A stretch of DNA of 64,000 nucleotides, from assembly GCA_029747015.1 (NCBI GenBank), contig JAKOGI010000330.1:438001-502000 (forward strand), read 5' to 3'. Under the pieces are notes generated by a model, which saw only the letters and a program-made list of their open reading frames with translations, had not been told where the DNA came from and searched no databases. A program made the position numbers and the translations under genes. The stretch is from Carnegiea gigantea. Taxonomy: Eukaryota > Streptophyta > Magnoliopsida > Caryophyllales > Cactaceae. This document shows, piece after piece, positions 46,967 to 56,949 of this stretch. Numbering within the stretch: the first letter of the stretch is position 1; each line of letters starts with the position of its first letter.

Positions 46967-48010
46967 TCATTCATAAGAAGTAATTGAATTGCTTTTATTA
47001 GGAACCCTATTTAGGATGTAGCATGCTGTGAGCATCGCTCCACCCCAAAAGCCTTTACTTAAACCGAATTTAGAAAGTATAGAATTGATCATTTCAGTTA
47101 GTGTTTTATTTTTCCTTTCTGCCACACCATTTTGTTGTGGTGTATAAGGTGATGTGACCTCATGGATTATACAAGTTGATTGAAAATAACTTGAATTATA
47201 ATATTCACCACCCCTATCCGATCTTAGTCTTTTAATAAGGGTTTCACAATGCAACTCAGATTCATTCTTAAATATCCTAAACATGTCTAGTGCTTCACTT
47301 GTAGCATGTAAAAGGCATACTTGACAATATCTTGTAAAATCATCAATGAAAGTGACATAGTATTTCTTTCCCCCAAAAGAGGGAGTGTTATGAAAATCAC
47401 CTAAATCACTATGAATTAATTCAAGTAATTTAGTGATTCTTTGAATAGTTAGAAAAGAACTTCCAGTGATCTTTGTTAACATGCATGTCTTACATTTCTC
47501 TATGTTTCCATCAAAATCAGGAATTAACTCAAGTCTTGACATTTCTTTTAATCTTTCATAATTAACATGCCCAAGACGATTATGCCATACAGAAGATAAA
47601 GAATACACAAGCATGTAAGCAGAATTACTCATCTCATTACAACTAGAAGGAGTAATTACATTTAACATAAACACGCCACCACTAGCATAACCATTCCCCA
47701 CAAAGACACTCCCCTTAGATAGGATAAACTTATTAGCCTCATACACTTCTTGTTTGAAGCCAAACTTATTAAGAAGAAAACTAGAAACAAGATTTATTCT
47801 AACTTCTGGCACAAAATATACATCATTTAAAGTAAGAATTTTTCCAGAAGTGAAGACTAACTCTACCTGGCCTATTCTTTTAACATTATGAGTAGAAGTA
47901 TTGCCCATGTAAAGCACTTTTCTATCTTCAACCGACACCAATGTCTTGAAGAAAGACCGGTCCTTGCACACGTGCTTGGAAGCACCCGAATCAATCTACC
48001 AATCATTGTC
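46967..48010 (-). pseudogene. pol: Copia protease and integrase
   Basis: The long minus frame 46967-47971 (334 codons) is intact. Just upstream, the protease site W-stop-IDSGASKHVC has a TAG where Trp is expected, so the active-site DSGAS is present but preceded by a stop. Integrase keeps the zinc ligands (H-X4-H in WHNRLGH; CKTC) and the three acidic residues: Asp in LIHSDLGD, Asp in RLRSDRGGEY, Glu in NGVAERKNKTL. It ends in SKGFWGGAMLTACYILNRVP. This is the best-preserved domain in the window. Confidence 0.92.
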
Positions 48011-48103
48011 ACTTTGGACAATGTTGATTTGATCATTGATCATGGCTACAAAGTTGTCCTTTGCCTTTCCCTTTTGGTTGCTCTAGCCATGCTTGCGCTT
48101 CCA

Positions 48104-48175
48104 AATGGTACAATCTCTTTTCTTATGGCCTAATTTATTGCATTTCCAACAAACGACTTTAGCCTTCTTATTGCC
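48104..48175 (-). pseudogene. gag: Copia gag zinc knuckle (split by insertion)
   Basis: KKAKVVCWKCNKLGHKKRDC gives an intact C-X2-C-X4-H-X4-C on the minus strand. The nested element inserted just upstream of it, separating it from the rest of gag at 53732-54439; TTGCC (48171-48175) is the target duplication. Confidence 0.9.
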
Positions 48176-49468
48176 TATTAGGTGATAATTTGTCGCATTT
48201 TACGTGCCCTTTTTACCTAATTTTAGCTCGTATAATAATATAATTTCTAGAGTTTTTACTTGTTTTATTTGCTTTTGTAGGTAATAAACTTCAAATCAAG
48301 CAAACGTCGCAAAAAGGAGCGAAGACGGGCAAAAAGAACAAAAGCCAGTGAGAAGGGACAACAGGGAGCCGAGCCACCATGCCAGAAAAGTGGCACAGTG
48401 GGGCCGTGCCACATGGCAAGGTCGTGCCTCCCCCTGTTCACCCATTCGCTCGATTTTTGTATTTAACCCTCCTTCAGCGTTTTTGTTGGGGGGTCGCTCG
48501 GGCTTCTCTATGGCGATTTTTAGTTAGGTTTTAGGTTAGTTTATCAAATAAAAATCTCAATAGGAGGATCAGATTAGGATTGAAGATTGTAGTCTTGGAT
48601 TCAAGCTTTGGATTCCAAGTTCTTTCTATCAATCAAGACTAAGTTTTCTTTCCTTTTCTCTCTCTTTTTCATATGTTGTTCATGTATATTTTGCTAGTTT
48701 AATTCTTGTATTTGAACTGTTTAGTTCATATGTTTTGTTTTCATTATTAATTCATGTTTAGCTAGTTTGATTAGATTGGATTAATTTCATTCTCTTCCTC
48801 CTCTTGTTCATGTTTGCCTTCTTCTTTGCTAGTTTAGGTTTACTTTGAATTTTTGTATTTTGTTAATGATTGATGATTGATTTTGTGTTGAATTGGATAG
48901 TGGCTAGCCCTTGATGGCTAATTAATCTTGTTTACGCCCCAACCTTACCTTGTTTGTGCCTAGAATTTAGAGTTTTCTTTCACGCCCGCCAAGTGTTCGA
49001 TAAAATCCTTGAAAGAGCTTTCATCCATGTTTTGGAAAAATTGACTTTTACTGAGAGGAGAGGTTGATTATCTAGTGTGGGTAGAGAGGATATTTGGGAT
49101 TGAGGCATAAAAATAGTCTCGGTGCTAGCTAGGTCAAGGGTTGTCAATCTAGATTAGCCTATTGACCCTTGAGAGAGGGCTTAGGTGGCCTCAACGATGC
49201 AACCGATTAACTCTGAGTGCTAGCATAGCTAGGGAAGGTTTGGGCTTGACTTGATTACTTGGTTTATCGTAGGTCTAATCATAGTCCTTTTGTTTTTGCT
49301 TTAGTAGTTTAGTTCTATTTTCTATTCCTTCAGTTTTGCCTAGCATGAGACGCTTTAGTTAGCTCTGGTAGTTAGAAACACAACTCCCTGCGGATAACAC
49401 CCCAAGTACTCAACGATACACTTTGCACTTAGAGTTTATAAATATTAAAACTCTGCTTTCCTCTAACA
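48176..49468 (+). repeat. 5' LTR of NA2
   Basis: 1293 bp, aligned with 52376-53726. A GC-rich block at about 48370-48430 carries repeated GTGCCA/TGGCAC words upstream of a TATTTAA box near 48460. It lacks about 51 bp that the 3' LTR has (around 53360-53410). Confidence 0.93.
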
Positions 49469-49474
49469 AGTTTT

Positions 49475-49492
49475 TGGCGCCGTTGTCGGGGA
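49475..49492 (+). other. Primer-binding site, tRNA-Asp type
   Basis: TGGCGCCGTTGTCGGGGA, one mismatch to the complement of plant tRNA-Asp(GTC), six bases after the LTR. The best-preserved PBS in the window. Confidence 0.92.
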
Positions 49493-49598
49493 ATTGGCAT
49501 TTTTTAATATTAGAGCTTACTTGGGCATTCGAGACTAGGTTTTTATTTTGAAAAAAAATTAAAAATTGTAAAAAAAGTCTTTTACCCACTTTCCTTAA

Positions 49599-49979
49599 AA
49601 TGAGCATGAATTGTTTTGGAGATACTATGATAGATTACATGCTTTTCTTGCTCATTGTGATTTTTATTTGGAAAAGTGGGAAGTTTTGAATACAGTTTAT
49701 GAGGGTGTGAATTGTGAGACCCGTGCTCTTTTAGAGTATTGGGATTTTTGTGCTAAAAATGTTGATGAAGCTTAGGATTTTCTTGATTGGTTGGCTCGGA
49801 ATACTTATGAATATGAGATTAGTTACACTAATTCATACATCCCACCCCCTTGCATCCCTGATTATGCTCCTTCTATGTGCAAAATTCGCCATTATTCTGA
49901 CCATGACAGTAATTATTGTCCTTATTATATTTATGATGAGGGCTTTGCTAGACTTAGTAATATTAGAGACAACGAATGA
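49599..49979 (+). pseudogene. gag: NA2 gag tail with zinc knuckle
   Basis: 127 codons with one TAG (49773-49775, where Trp is likely). It starts NEHELFWRYYDRLHAFLAHC, then ETRALLEYWDFCAKNVDEA, DFLDWLARNTYEYE, and a CCHC-like cluster with one ligand changed (C-X2-R-X4-H-X4-C: CKIRHYSDHDSNYC). The layout matches the C-terminal third of Athila gags (a DEA..LI...MA helix followed by a knuckle). There is no N-terminal gag half. Likely particle or RNA-binding function is inference. Confidence 0.7.
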
Positions 49980-50182
49980 GTAACAAATTGAGCTTGCTAA
50001 TAAAATGCGGGAGTATCACCTATCACCCGAGATTGACCTTAGTTCTAGTGCTCTTAGACTTGATGTCAATCTGTGTGATGATAGTGCATCTTTCCCTCCT
50101 CTGGAGTCCGGACTAGAGGAAGTACTCGACCCTCCCTTGACTACTTTACTCATTTGTTGCTCCATCCTTTTCTAACACACCT

Positions 50183-50767
50183 ATGGACACTAGTGTTAGT
50201 GACTCGATCCTACTTGCTTCTCCCCTTTCTTTAGCTCAGTGCACGAGGTTAGAGATGGGCGAGACTTCTCGAGGTGATGCCAGTTCTGTAGAGGATGTTT
50301 TACCTTCTTGGCCAGGAGCACTTATATTGGTTAAGCCATATCTTGAGGAGGCTCCTTTTGAGGAGTTATGTAATGATAGTTTAGTGGTTGGTGCCACTCC
50401 TAGCATTGAGCATATTGACCCAATTTGCACCGAGCTACTTGACTTGACCCCTATTTCATCCCCCTTACTTCCTACCACGCCCTCTCACTTGTATGCATTC
50501 CATGAGTCCCTAGGTGACATTCGAGGGTATAATCCCTCCTTAAACCCTTATTATGCACACCTAGAGGATATGCCTAGGAAAATTGAGTGGGCCATTTTTT
50601 CTGATTATTATTTCGATTTTTCTATGGCATTTGATAAGTTTAAGAGGGCACTAACTCTATTTGCTACATCTTTACTAGTGTTCTCTTACTTACATCACTG
50701 TGAGATGCATACAAAGGCACACAATAAGCTCTTACGAGCTTTGACAGCGTCTGAATTGAAGTTGTGA
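50183..50767 (+). CDS. NA2 194-codon open frame, unknown product
   Basis: An uninterrupted frame from ATG 50183 to TGA 50765-50767, notable because nearly all other retroelement frames here are broken. It is acidic and rich in Ser, Leu, Pro and Glu, with LPSWPGALILVKPYLEEAPF near the start and a C-terminal part with aromatic and basic residues (EWAIFSDYYFDFSMAFDKFK; HKLLRAL-like helix). No known domain is recognised and there is no signal peptide. It probably continues a longer gag-tail frame from 49599 through 49980-50180 (ALRLDVNLCDDSASFPPLES in another frame), with two frameshifts between. Confidence 0.55.
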   Translation: MDTSVSDSILLASPLSLAQCTRLEMGETSRGDASSVEDVLPSWPGALILVKPYLEEAPFEELCNDSLVVGATPSIEHIDPICTELLDLTPISSPLLPTTPSHLYAFHESLGDIRGYNPSLNPYYAHLEDMPRKIEWAIFSDYYFDFSMAFDKFKRALTLFATSLLVFSYLHHCEMHTKAHNKLLRALTASELKL

Positions 50768-52360
50768 GTCTTAAGAGACTTGGAGGAGCAGCTGATGCTC
50801 CTCCAGCCTCCTAGAGCATCATCTTAGCGAGGCCTAGTTTAGATGCACACAACACCTAACCTGGTATGATAATTCTAACCCTTCTCTTTTCTCCTCTTTT
50901 CTTTTCTTTCTCTTCTTTTTGTTTAGTTGTGGATATTATGTTGTGATTAGTTGTGGATATTGTGTTGTGGTTTTGTTGGTGATCAACTATGAGAAGAAAT
51001 TTAAGATGTTGTTCAGCCATTGATAGCTATGATCACCGTTTTTGTGTTTTTATGGATATTTGTATGTTGTGATTGGTGGTGTTGTTGGATTGTTATATGT
51101 TTATTTTTGGTGGTGCTAGTTTTGTATATATGTGTGGTTTTGTTGTTGATTGAGTGAGATTGTGTTTTTTGGTAAGTGTGTTAGCTTGTGTATATATTGT
51201 CTTCGTTGAGTCTTTTTGTGGGTTTTGTTTTGTTTTGTATGTCTTGTGTGTGTGATTTTGTTTTTGTGTGTTTTTTTGGTAGTTGTGACTCCTTGGCTCC
51301 CAATGAGGACATTGTGAGATTTAGGTGTGGGGGTGGGAAGTCATATACCCTATGCATATTTTTGTGAAATTTTTTTCACTTTTGCATAGTTTTTCTTTTT
51401 GGTTTTGGGGAAGCTTCGTACTATTCTGATTAGCTTAAATCTTTTGTACTTTGAGTATTAGGTTGTATAGGAATGTGATGTGCATGATAGATCTTCATCC
51501 TTAGCGTGTCATTCTAGGCCCTAATTCTAACCCCAATTGTTCATTATCGATGTGTAATCCTATCCTTATCTACACCTTCATCATTATCTTACGGTCTTAG
51601 TCTTCCATGATTGGCTCTCCGACCTGTTTTTGACACGGTTACTTTAGTATTTGTCTGCATTCAAAAAAAAAAAAAAATGGAGCAAAGAGAAAAAAATGGA
51701 GAAAAGGAAAAACATAAAACAAGGAATGACAAGTATTTCTTTGAGGCATGCGCTACTAGGCGTTACCCTTTGAAGCAATACTACTACTGGGTGTTACCCT
51801 TTGAGGCAATACTGCTACTGGGAAAGCTTGCTTCCTATGTTGACAAGTCAATAATGTAGCATGTATCAGTCAGGTGGGAACGAGTTTGATTTTAGTAAGC
51901 TTAAGTCCTAAGATGATGATACACTTACACACCAAGTACTAGGATGGATTCCAGGTTTTGATGTACAGTATGGTGAAAAGTTGGTGCTTTGATGTCATGT
52001 ATGTGGATAGAGAGTCTTGATATGTACACTATGTTTATACACAGGCTAATATCTTTGCTGCATTGGTAATTTGGTTGGTTATAATGCATACAGTTTTTCC
52101 CCTTATATAGATATTTGTTCCTTGTTTGTACATCTATTTTGTTTTTTTTGTTTTCCTTTCTCCTTTTCCACTTATTTTTCTTTTTAAGATTTTGTGGGTA
52201 TATCTTCTGCAAACCCTCACGAGACCTCACTCGTCCACTTGGGGGAACCAAGGGGTTTAAAGGGCTTGTTGCATACGCTAAATGCAACCGTGATTCCTAC
52301 GACAGAGAGTTGGGTTCTTCGGTTAGTTTATTTTCTTTTGCTCGAAGACGAGCAAAAGAT
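50768..52360 (+). other. Non-coding 3' region of NA2
   Basis: GT-rich stretches (50920-51290), an A-rich run at 51662-51676 and a tandem duplication at about 51754-51822 (CTACTGGG.GTTACCCTTTGA type). Small frames here have no family match. Confidence 0.6.
51301..51334 (+). other. Internal hairpin plus copy of polypurine tract (NA2)
   Basis: CAATG, loop AGGA, CATTG (51301-51314), then AGGTGTGGGGGT (51323-51334). The 12-base purine-rich word is identical to 52361-52372 next to the 3' LTR. Confidence 0.72.
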
Positions 52361-52375
52361 AGGTGTGGGGGTATT
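52361..52375 (+). other. Polypurine tract of NA2
   Basis: AGGTGTGGGGGTATT adjoins the 3' LTR at 52376. Confidence 0.75.
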
Positions 52376-53726
52376 TGTTAGCTGATAATTTGTCGCATTT
52401 TAAGTGCCCCTTTTACCTAATTTTATCTCGCATAATAATATAATTTCTAGAGTTTTTACTTGTTTTATTTGCTTTTGTAGGTAATAAATTTCAAATCGAG
52501 CAAACGTCACGAAAGGAGTGAAGACGGGCAAGCAGAACAAAAATCGGCAAGAAGGGACGAACCACCGTGCCAGAAAAGTGGCAAGGTCGTGCCAACCTAG
52601 CACGGTAGGGCTGTGCCACGTGGCATGGTCGTGCCTTCCCCCTGTTCGCTTGTTCGCTCGATTTTTCTATTTAACCCTCCTTTGGCATTTTTGTTGGGGG
52701 GTTGCTCGGGCTTCTCTCTGGTGATTTTTAGCTTAGGTTTTAAGTTAGTTTATCAAATAAAAACCTCAATAGGAGGATTAGATTAGGATTGAAGATTGTA
52801 GTCTTGGATTCAAGTTTTGGATTTCAAGTTCTTCTATCAATCAAGACTAAGTTTTCTTCCCTTTTCTCTCTCCTTTTCATATGTTGTTCATATTTATATT
52901 TTGCTAGTTTAATTCTTGTATTTGAACTGTTTAGTTTATATGTTTTGTTTGCATTGTTAATTCATGTTTAATTAGTTTGATTAGATTGAATTAATTTCAT
53001 TCTCTTCCTCCTCTTGTTCATGTTTCCCTTCTTCTTTGCTAGTTTAGGTTTACTTTGAATTTTTGTGATTTGTTAATGATTGATGATTGATTTTGTGTTG
53101 AATTGGATTGTGGCTAGCCCTTGATGGCTAATTAATCTTGTTTATGCCCCAACCCTACCTTGTTTGTGCCTAGAATTTAGAGTTTTCTTTCATGCCCGCC
53201 AAGTGTTCGATGAAATGCTTGAAAGAGCTTTCATCCATGTTTTAGGAAAATTGACTTTTGCTAAGAGGGGAGGTCGGTTATCTAGTGTGGGTAGAGAGAA
53301 TATTTGGGATTGGGACATAAAAATAGTCTCGTCGCTAGCTAGGTCAAGGGTTGTCAACCTAGTAGTTTAGTTGAACTAATCCCATGAAAATAGGTAGTTA
53401 GAGCAACTAGATTAGCCTATTAACCCTTGAGAGAGGGCTTAGGCGGCCTCAACGATGCAACCGATTAACTCTGAATACTAGCATAACTAGGGAAGGTTTG
53501 GGCTTAACTTGATTACTTGATTTATCTAAGGTCTAATCATAGTCCTTTTATTTTCGCTTCAGTAGTTTAGATCTATTTTCTATTCCTTCAGTTTTGCCTA
53601 ACTTGAGACGCTTTAGTTAGCTCTGGTAGTTGAAAACACAACTCCCTGCGAATGACACCCCAAGTACTCAACGATACACCTTACACTTCGGGTTTATAAA
53701 TATTAAAACTCTGATTTTTCCTAACA
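52376..53726 (+). repeat. 3' LTR of NA2
   Basis: 1351 bp, TGTTAGCTGATAA to CCTAACA. It has perfect TGTTAG/CTAACA ends. It contains the block at 53360-53410 missing from the 5' LTR. Confidence 0.94.
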
Positions 53727-53731
53727 TTGCC
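53727..53731 (+). repeat. Target-site duplication TTGCC (right of NA2)
   Basis: Identical to 48171-48175. Confidence 0.9.
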
Positions 53732-54439
53732 CTTGTTGTTGTTGTACTTATTAGGCATCTTCTTGTTTCCTTTAGGCACTTGACTTAACTTGTCATCTTC
53801 GATAACATGAATCTTGGAGACATGCTCCTTTGACTCATCCTGCACACGTAGCTCTTCTTCTACTCGAAGATGGTTAATCAATTCCTCAAGTGACATTTCT
53901 TCTTTCTTATGTTTTAAAGTTCTTTTAGTGTCTTTCCAAGAGAGAGGAAGTTTGTTCACTATAGAGGAAACTATAATGGTCTCGTCCATGTGCATTTTAT
54001 GTTACTTGAAGTGACTTAGGATTCGTTGAATTTCATGCAATTGATCAAGAACAGAGCGTCCTTCGACCATCTTATAATTATTAAATTGACTTACAAGGAA
54101 GTTCTTACTAGAGGCATCTTCTATCATGTATTTGTTCTCTAGCGCCTCCCATAATTCCTTTACCGATTCTATGCCTTGATAGACATTGAACAAGGCGTCC
54201 GGCATGCTATTTAAGATATGGCCTCGACAAATGTAGTCATCGTTTTCGAACTTGGATCTTCGATGGGTTTGCTCCAAAGTCTCGTTTTTCGTCTCCATGG
54301 GATAGGGAATGTTGAGCACAGACATGACCTTCGAGGTTGTAAGAAGAAAGTGCATCTTCTTCTGCCAACAACGTAAACCAACACCCTCGAACTTATCCAA
54401 CTTCTGAAAATTGAAAGTCATTTCCCAAATTGAAGCCAT
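53732..54439 (-). pseudogene. gag: Copia gag, one stop
   Basis: ATG at 54437-54439 on the minus strand. The N-terminus (MASIWEMTFNFQKLDKFEGV; WQKKMHFLLTTSKVMSVL) and the UBN2-type gag core (ENDDYICRGHILNSMPDALF; SVKELWEALENKYM) are intact. One TAA at 54002-54004 splits it. The same frame goes on with MDETIIVSSIVNKLPLSWKD and EELINHLRVEEELRVQDE to the Asn-rich KMPNKYNNNKG at the insertion point. The zinc knuckle lies on the far side (48104-48175). Confidence 0.92.
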
Positions 54440-54459
54440 TTACAAATGAGTCTTAAGAT

Positions 54460-54828
54460 TGCTGAAGAATTTGGGGTTGAAGGTGATACTGGATAAGCAA
54501 AATAAATCGTGAAATAGAACATTTTCCTTAAGCCTTATTTGTTGCACCACAAATAATCTTAGGAATAATTACTCAAGTGTGTTTTTCAATGTTCTCTCGA
54601 ATGTTAATCGATGAGGGTGCTGCAGTCACTTATATAGATTATTAAAAAAAAAATCCTCGTGATTGTGGTTTCACTCCTCCTCATATAGAGGAATGATCTT
54701 GCCTGAAGAGGCACCAAAAAGGATGGGATAACGCCGTTAAACTTAAAGAGGCACCATGCTTATCCATATTTTTGGATAAGCACTAGAAAAATCTGCCACT
54801 TTTATTTTATTCTTGGAAAATTCCAACA
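54460..54828 (-). repeat. 5' LTR of copia element
   Basis: 369 bp, aligned with 44095-44470. Short LTRs fit the copia superfamily. Only 20 bases separate it from the gag ATG. Confidence 0.93.
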
Positions 54829-54833
54829 ATCTT
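54829..54833 (-). repeat. Target-site duplication ATCTT (right)
   Basis: Identical to 44090-44094. Confidence 0.9.
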
Positions 54834-55600
54834 TAAACCCTAATTTCACCATACGACCCTCATGACCCTGAATATACACCCTAGCGATTATATATTTCCC
54901 CCTGCAAGCCATCCAAGTCAAGCAAAATATAAAATTTCAATGAGAAAATTGTAAAACACCTCTATGTACTCACCTTGATATAGTTCCTCAAAGGAGTGTC
55001 TCGAAACGTCACCCCGCATGGAATTCAAATATGAAATTTCATAAACCCATAGCAAAAATCAGTGATTTGAATCCTTGAATCCAAAATTTATAAAGAAAAC
55101 AAAAAGGAGGTTTCAATCTTTAAGAACAGAACGTTGCATGACGTTAGGGCTTAGCATGACTGTGTACGGTGTAGTTATTACTCACCACGAGAAAGGAGGA
55201 GGAGTGGGCGGCGTGGCACAGTGGGGGCGCCGACGATGGCCAGCTGGTAGGGCGGAGCATGGTGAGGCGGGGAGAGAGAGAGACTATGGAGGGCCGGCTA
55301 CTCACAAAAGAAAAGGGGGAAGGGGACTAGGGTTAGGTGTTTTAGGAGGGAAAAAGAGTTATTCAAAAATAACTCTTCTCCCTCATTTTTTCTTCCTAGA
55401 AAAATAAAACTAATGAGGAGTTATTCAAAATATATATCCTTCTCAAAAACAGGAAAACAAAACACAAATTAGACCTTCTTCCGTTTCGAAGCAAAATGAG
55501 CAAAATATAAGGCCAACAAAAAAGTTTTGCGTTGACTTGGATTGATTTAAGTCCTAAGGCCTAAGCCGGTGCATGTTAAGTATCACTCGTCCCGAAATGA
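54834..55600 (-). repeat. Possible LTR sequence right of copia insertion
   Basis: On the minus strand a GC-rich stretch (55195-55330) followed by a CTCGTGGTGAGTAAT phrase and a TATCAAGGTGAGTACATAG phrase resembles the R-U5 part of plant Ty3 LTRs. The plus frame 55075-55407 lies over it and is probably incidental. A host exon cannot be excluded. Confidence 0.35.
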
Positions 55601-55620
55601 ATTTTCAAGGTTTCACAATA

Positions 55621-55634
55621 TATGTGTGTGTGTG

Positions 55635-55670
<36 letters not shown>

Positions 55671-55721
55671 GATACATAGACACACACACTGACACACGCG
55701 CACACACACACGCACACACAC
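55621..55721. repeat. (TG)n(TA)n(CA)n microsatellite
   Basis: TG units, then TA units, then imperfect CA units. Confidence 0.95.
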
Positions 55722-55734
55722 ATGCCAATATAAC

Positions 55735-56150
55735 TCCAAAACCTTCTTTGTTGTTAAGTGAGCCAGAATAACTTCTAAGCCTTCTTTTGTCCTGGGGTAG
55801 GCTAGAATATTTCCAAAACCTTCTCTTGTTCTAGGGTCGACTGGAATAGCTCCAAAACCTTCTGCTGTCCTAGGGTGAGCCGAAATGGCTCACAGCCTTC
55901 TTTAGTTCTGTGGTGGGTTAGAACAACTCCAAAACTTCTATATTCGACGGGATGGGTCATAACAACCCCAAATAAACTTATTTATCCAATGGAGCGGATC
56001 ATAATAACCTTGAGTCAACCTCTTTACCCAACGAAGTGGGCCAAAATAACTCTAATAGCTCTTCGTCTAATGAGATCGGTCATATTAACCTCGATATCGT
56101 ATGTTTCCATATATCTAATACGGTGGGTCATAATTACCTCAAGCAGGCGT
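55735..56150. repeat. Degenerate minisatellite, about 39-45-bp period
   Basis: Units of the type CTCCAAAACCTTCT..TGT plus CTAGGGT.AGC.AGAATAA recur about nine times and grow more diverged to the right (GGGTCATAACAACC, GGATCATAATAACC). Plus and minus frames here are artefacts. Confidence 0.7.
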
Positions 56151-56949
56151 TTTTCATGTACCCAAAATCTCAAGGGGGTAATAGTAGCTTTAGAATATAC
56201 AAACATTTTCACTTCAACATATTCACAGACATTCTTTTTTAACACATCACAAACCTCCCACTCGTGTACCCAAAAACATAACACCATACATAAACACTAC
56301 ACACCTGTGTACACATTACACATTCGCCTTGTACGAATGCTGGCATGTTGTACTCATTACATAGAAATGTCATAGGTTGCACCACATGCGTGTTCACTTC
56401 TATACATATGTCCTAACACAATGAGGCTACATGAACATTATCTGCACCTTTTCACAACATTGCATACTTTGCCTAACACACTTTTCTGCACATCTATCTC
56501 AAATCCTTAATAGGGCCTCCCTTTTGTTTAGAATTCCCTAGTCTCTTTTATAACCTTAGGAGAGTCCACTGTTAAAAGGGTAACGTCAGTGGACGGATTA
56601 GTGTTCCTACCATTAACCATACCTTCACACTCAAACTTAACTTTTGGCTAGTTAGTCTAGGTGTCAAGTCAGTCTTATCTGAGATTGCCGGGATTGTTTT
56701 CTAAAACTTTTTTGTTGAATAGTTTTCATATTTTCCTAAAATATGGTAGTGACTTTATTCCATTTCCTTGAAGGCAAAACTCTCCTAAAGCTAAACTGAA
56801 AGAGCATTTGCCTCTCTAGAGAATGGGATATAGGGCCATTAGATGCGACACTTTTACCTATAGCGTCAAAGATAGGCCCTAAGGCTCCTAACTTATGATC
56901 TTCCCAATCATTCAAGAGGCTTGGTAAGATTTAACCATCAACATCACAT
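56151..56949. other. Unassigned region
   Basis: No gene or repeat is recognised. Confidence 0.3.

Larger units (their letters stand above)
48176..53726 (+). mobile_element. TR-GAG-like non-autonomous LTR element (NA2)
   Basis: Plus strand, 5551 bp. LTRs of 1293 and 1351 bp end TGTTAG...CTAACA (the left copy has TATTAG). TTGCC is duplicated at 48171-48175 and 53727-53731. Internal part of 2.9 kb: tRNA-Asp PBS, a gag tail with zinc knuckle, an acidic extension including an open 194-codon frame, a long non-coding region with a hairpin/purine motif, and a PPT. There are no enzymes. It interrupts the copia gag. Confidence 0.92.
44095..54828 (-). mobile_element. Ty1/copia retrotransposon with nested element
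   Basis: Minus-strand element: 5' LTR 54460-54828, gag 53732-54439 plus the knuckle at 48104-48160, protease/integrase 46967-48010, RT/RNase H 44970-46480, PPT, 3' LTR 44095-44470, flanked by ATCTT. Without the 5.55-kb insertion it is about 5.2 kb, a normal copia size. Domain order (integrase before RT) proves the superfamily. Gag has one stop; the RT half is frameshifted. Confidence 0.95.

Noticed and set aside
50236..50478. 80-codon minus frame
   Set aside because: Antisense to the 194-codon plus frame in NA2, which better fits the element's orientation.
55075..55407. 110-codon plus frame rich in Gly and Arg
   Set aside because: Low complexity over a GC-rich block that reads more like an LTR on the other strand.
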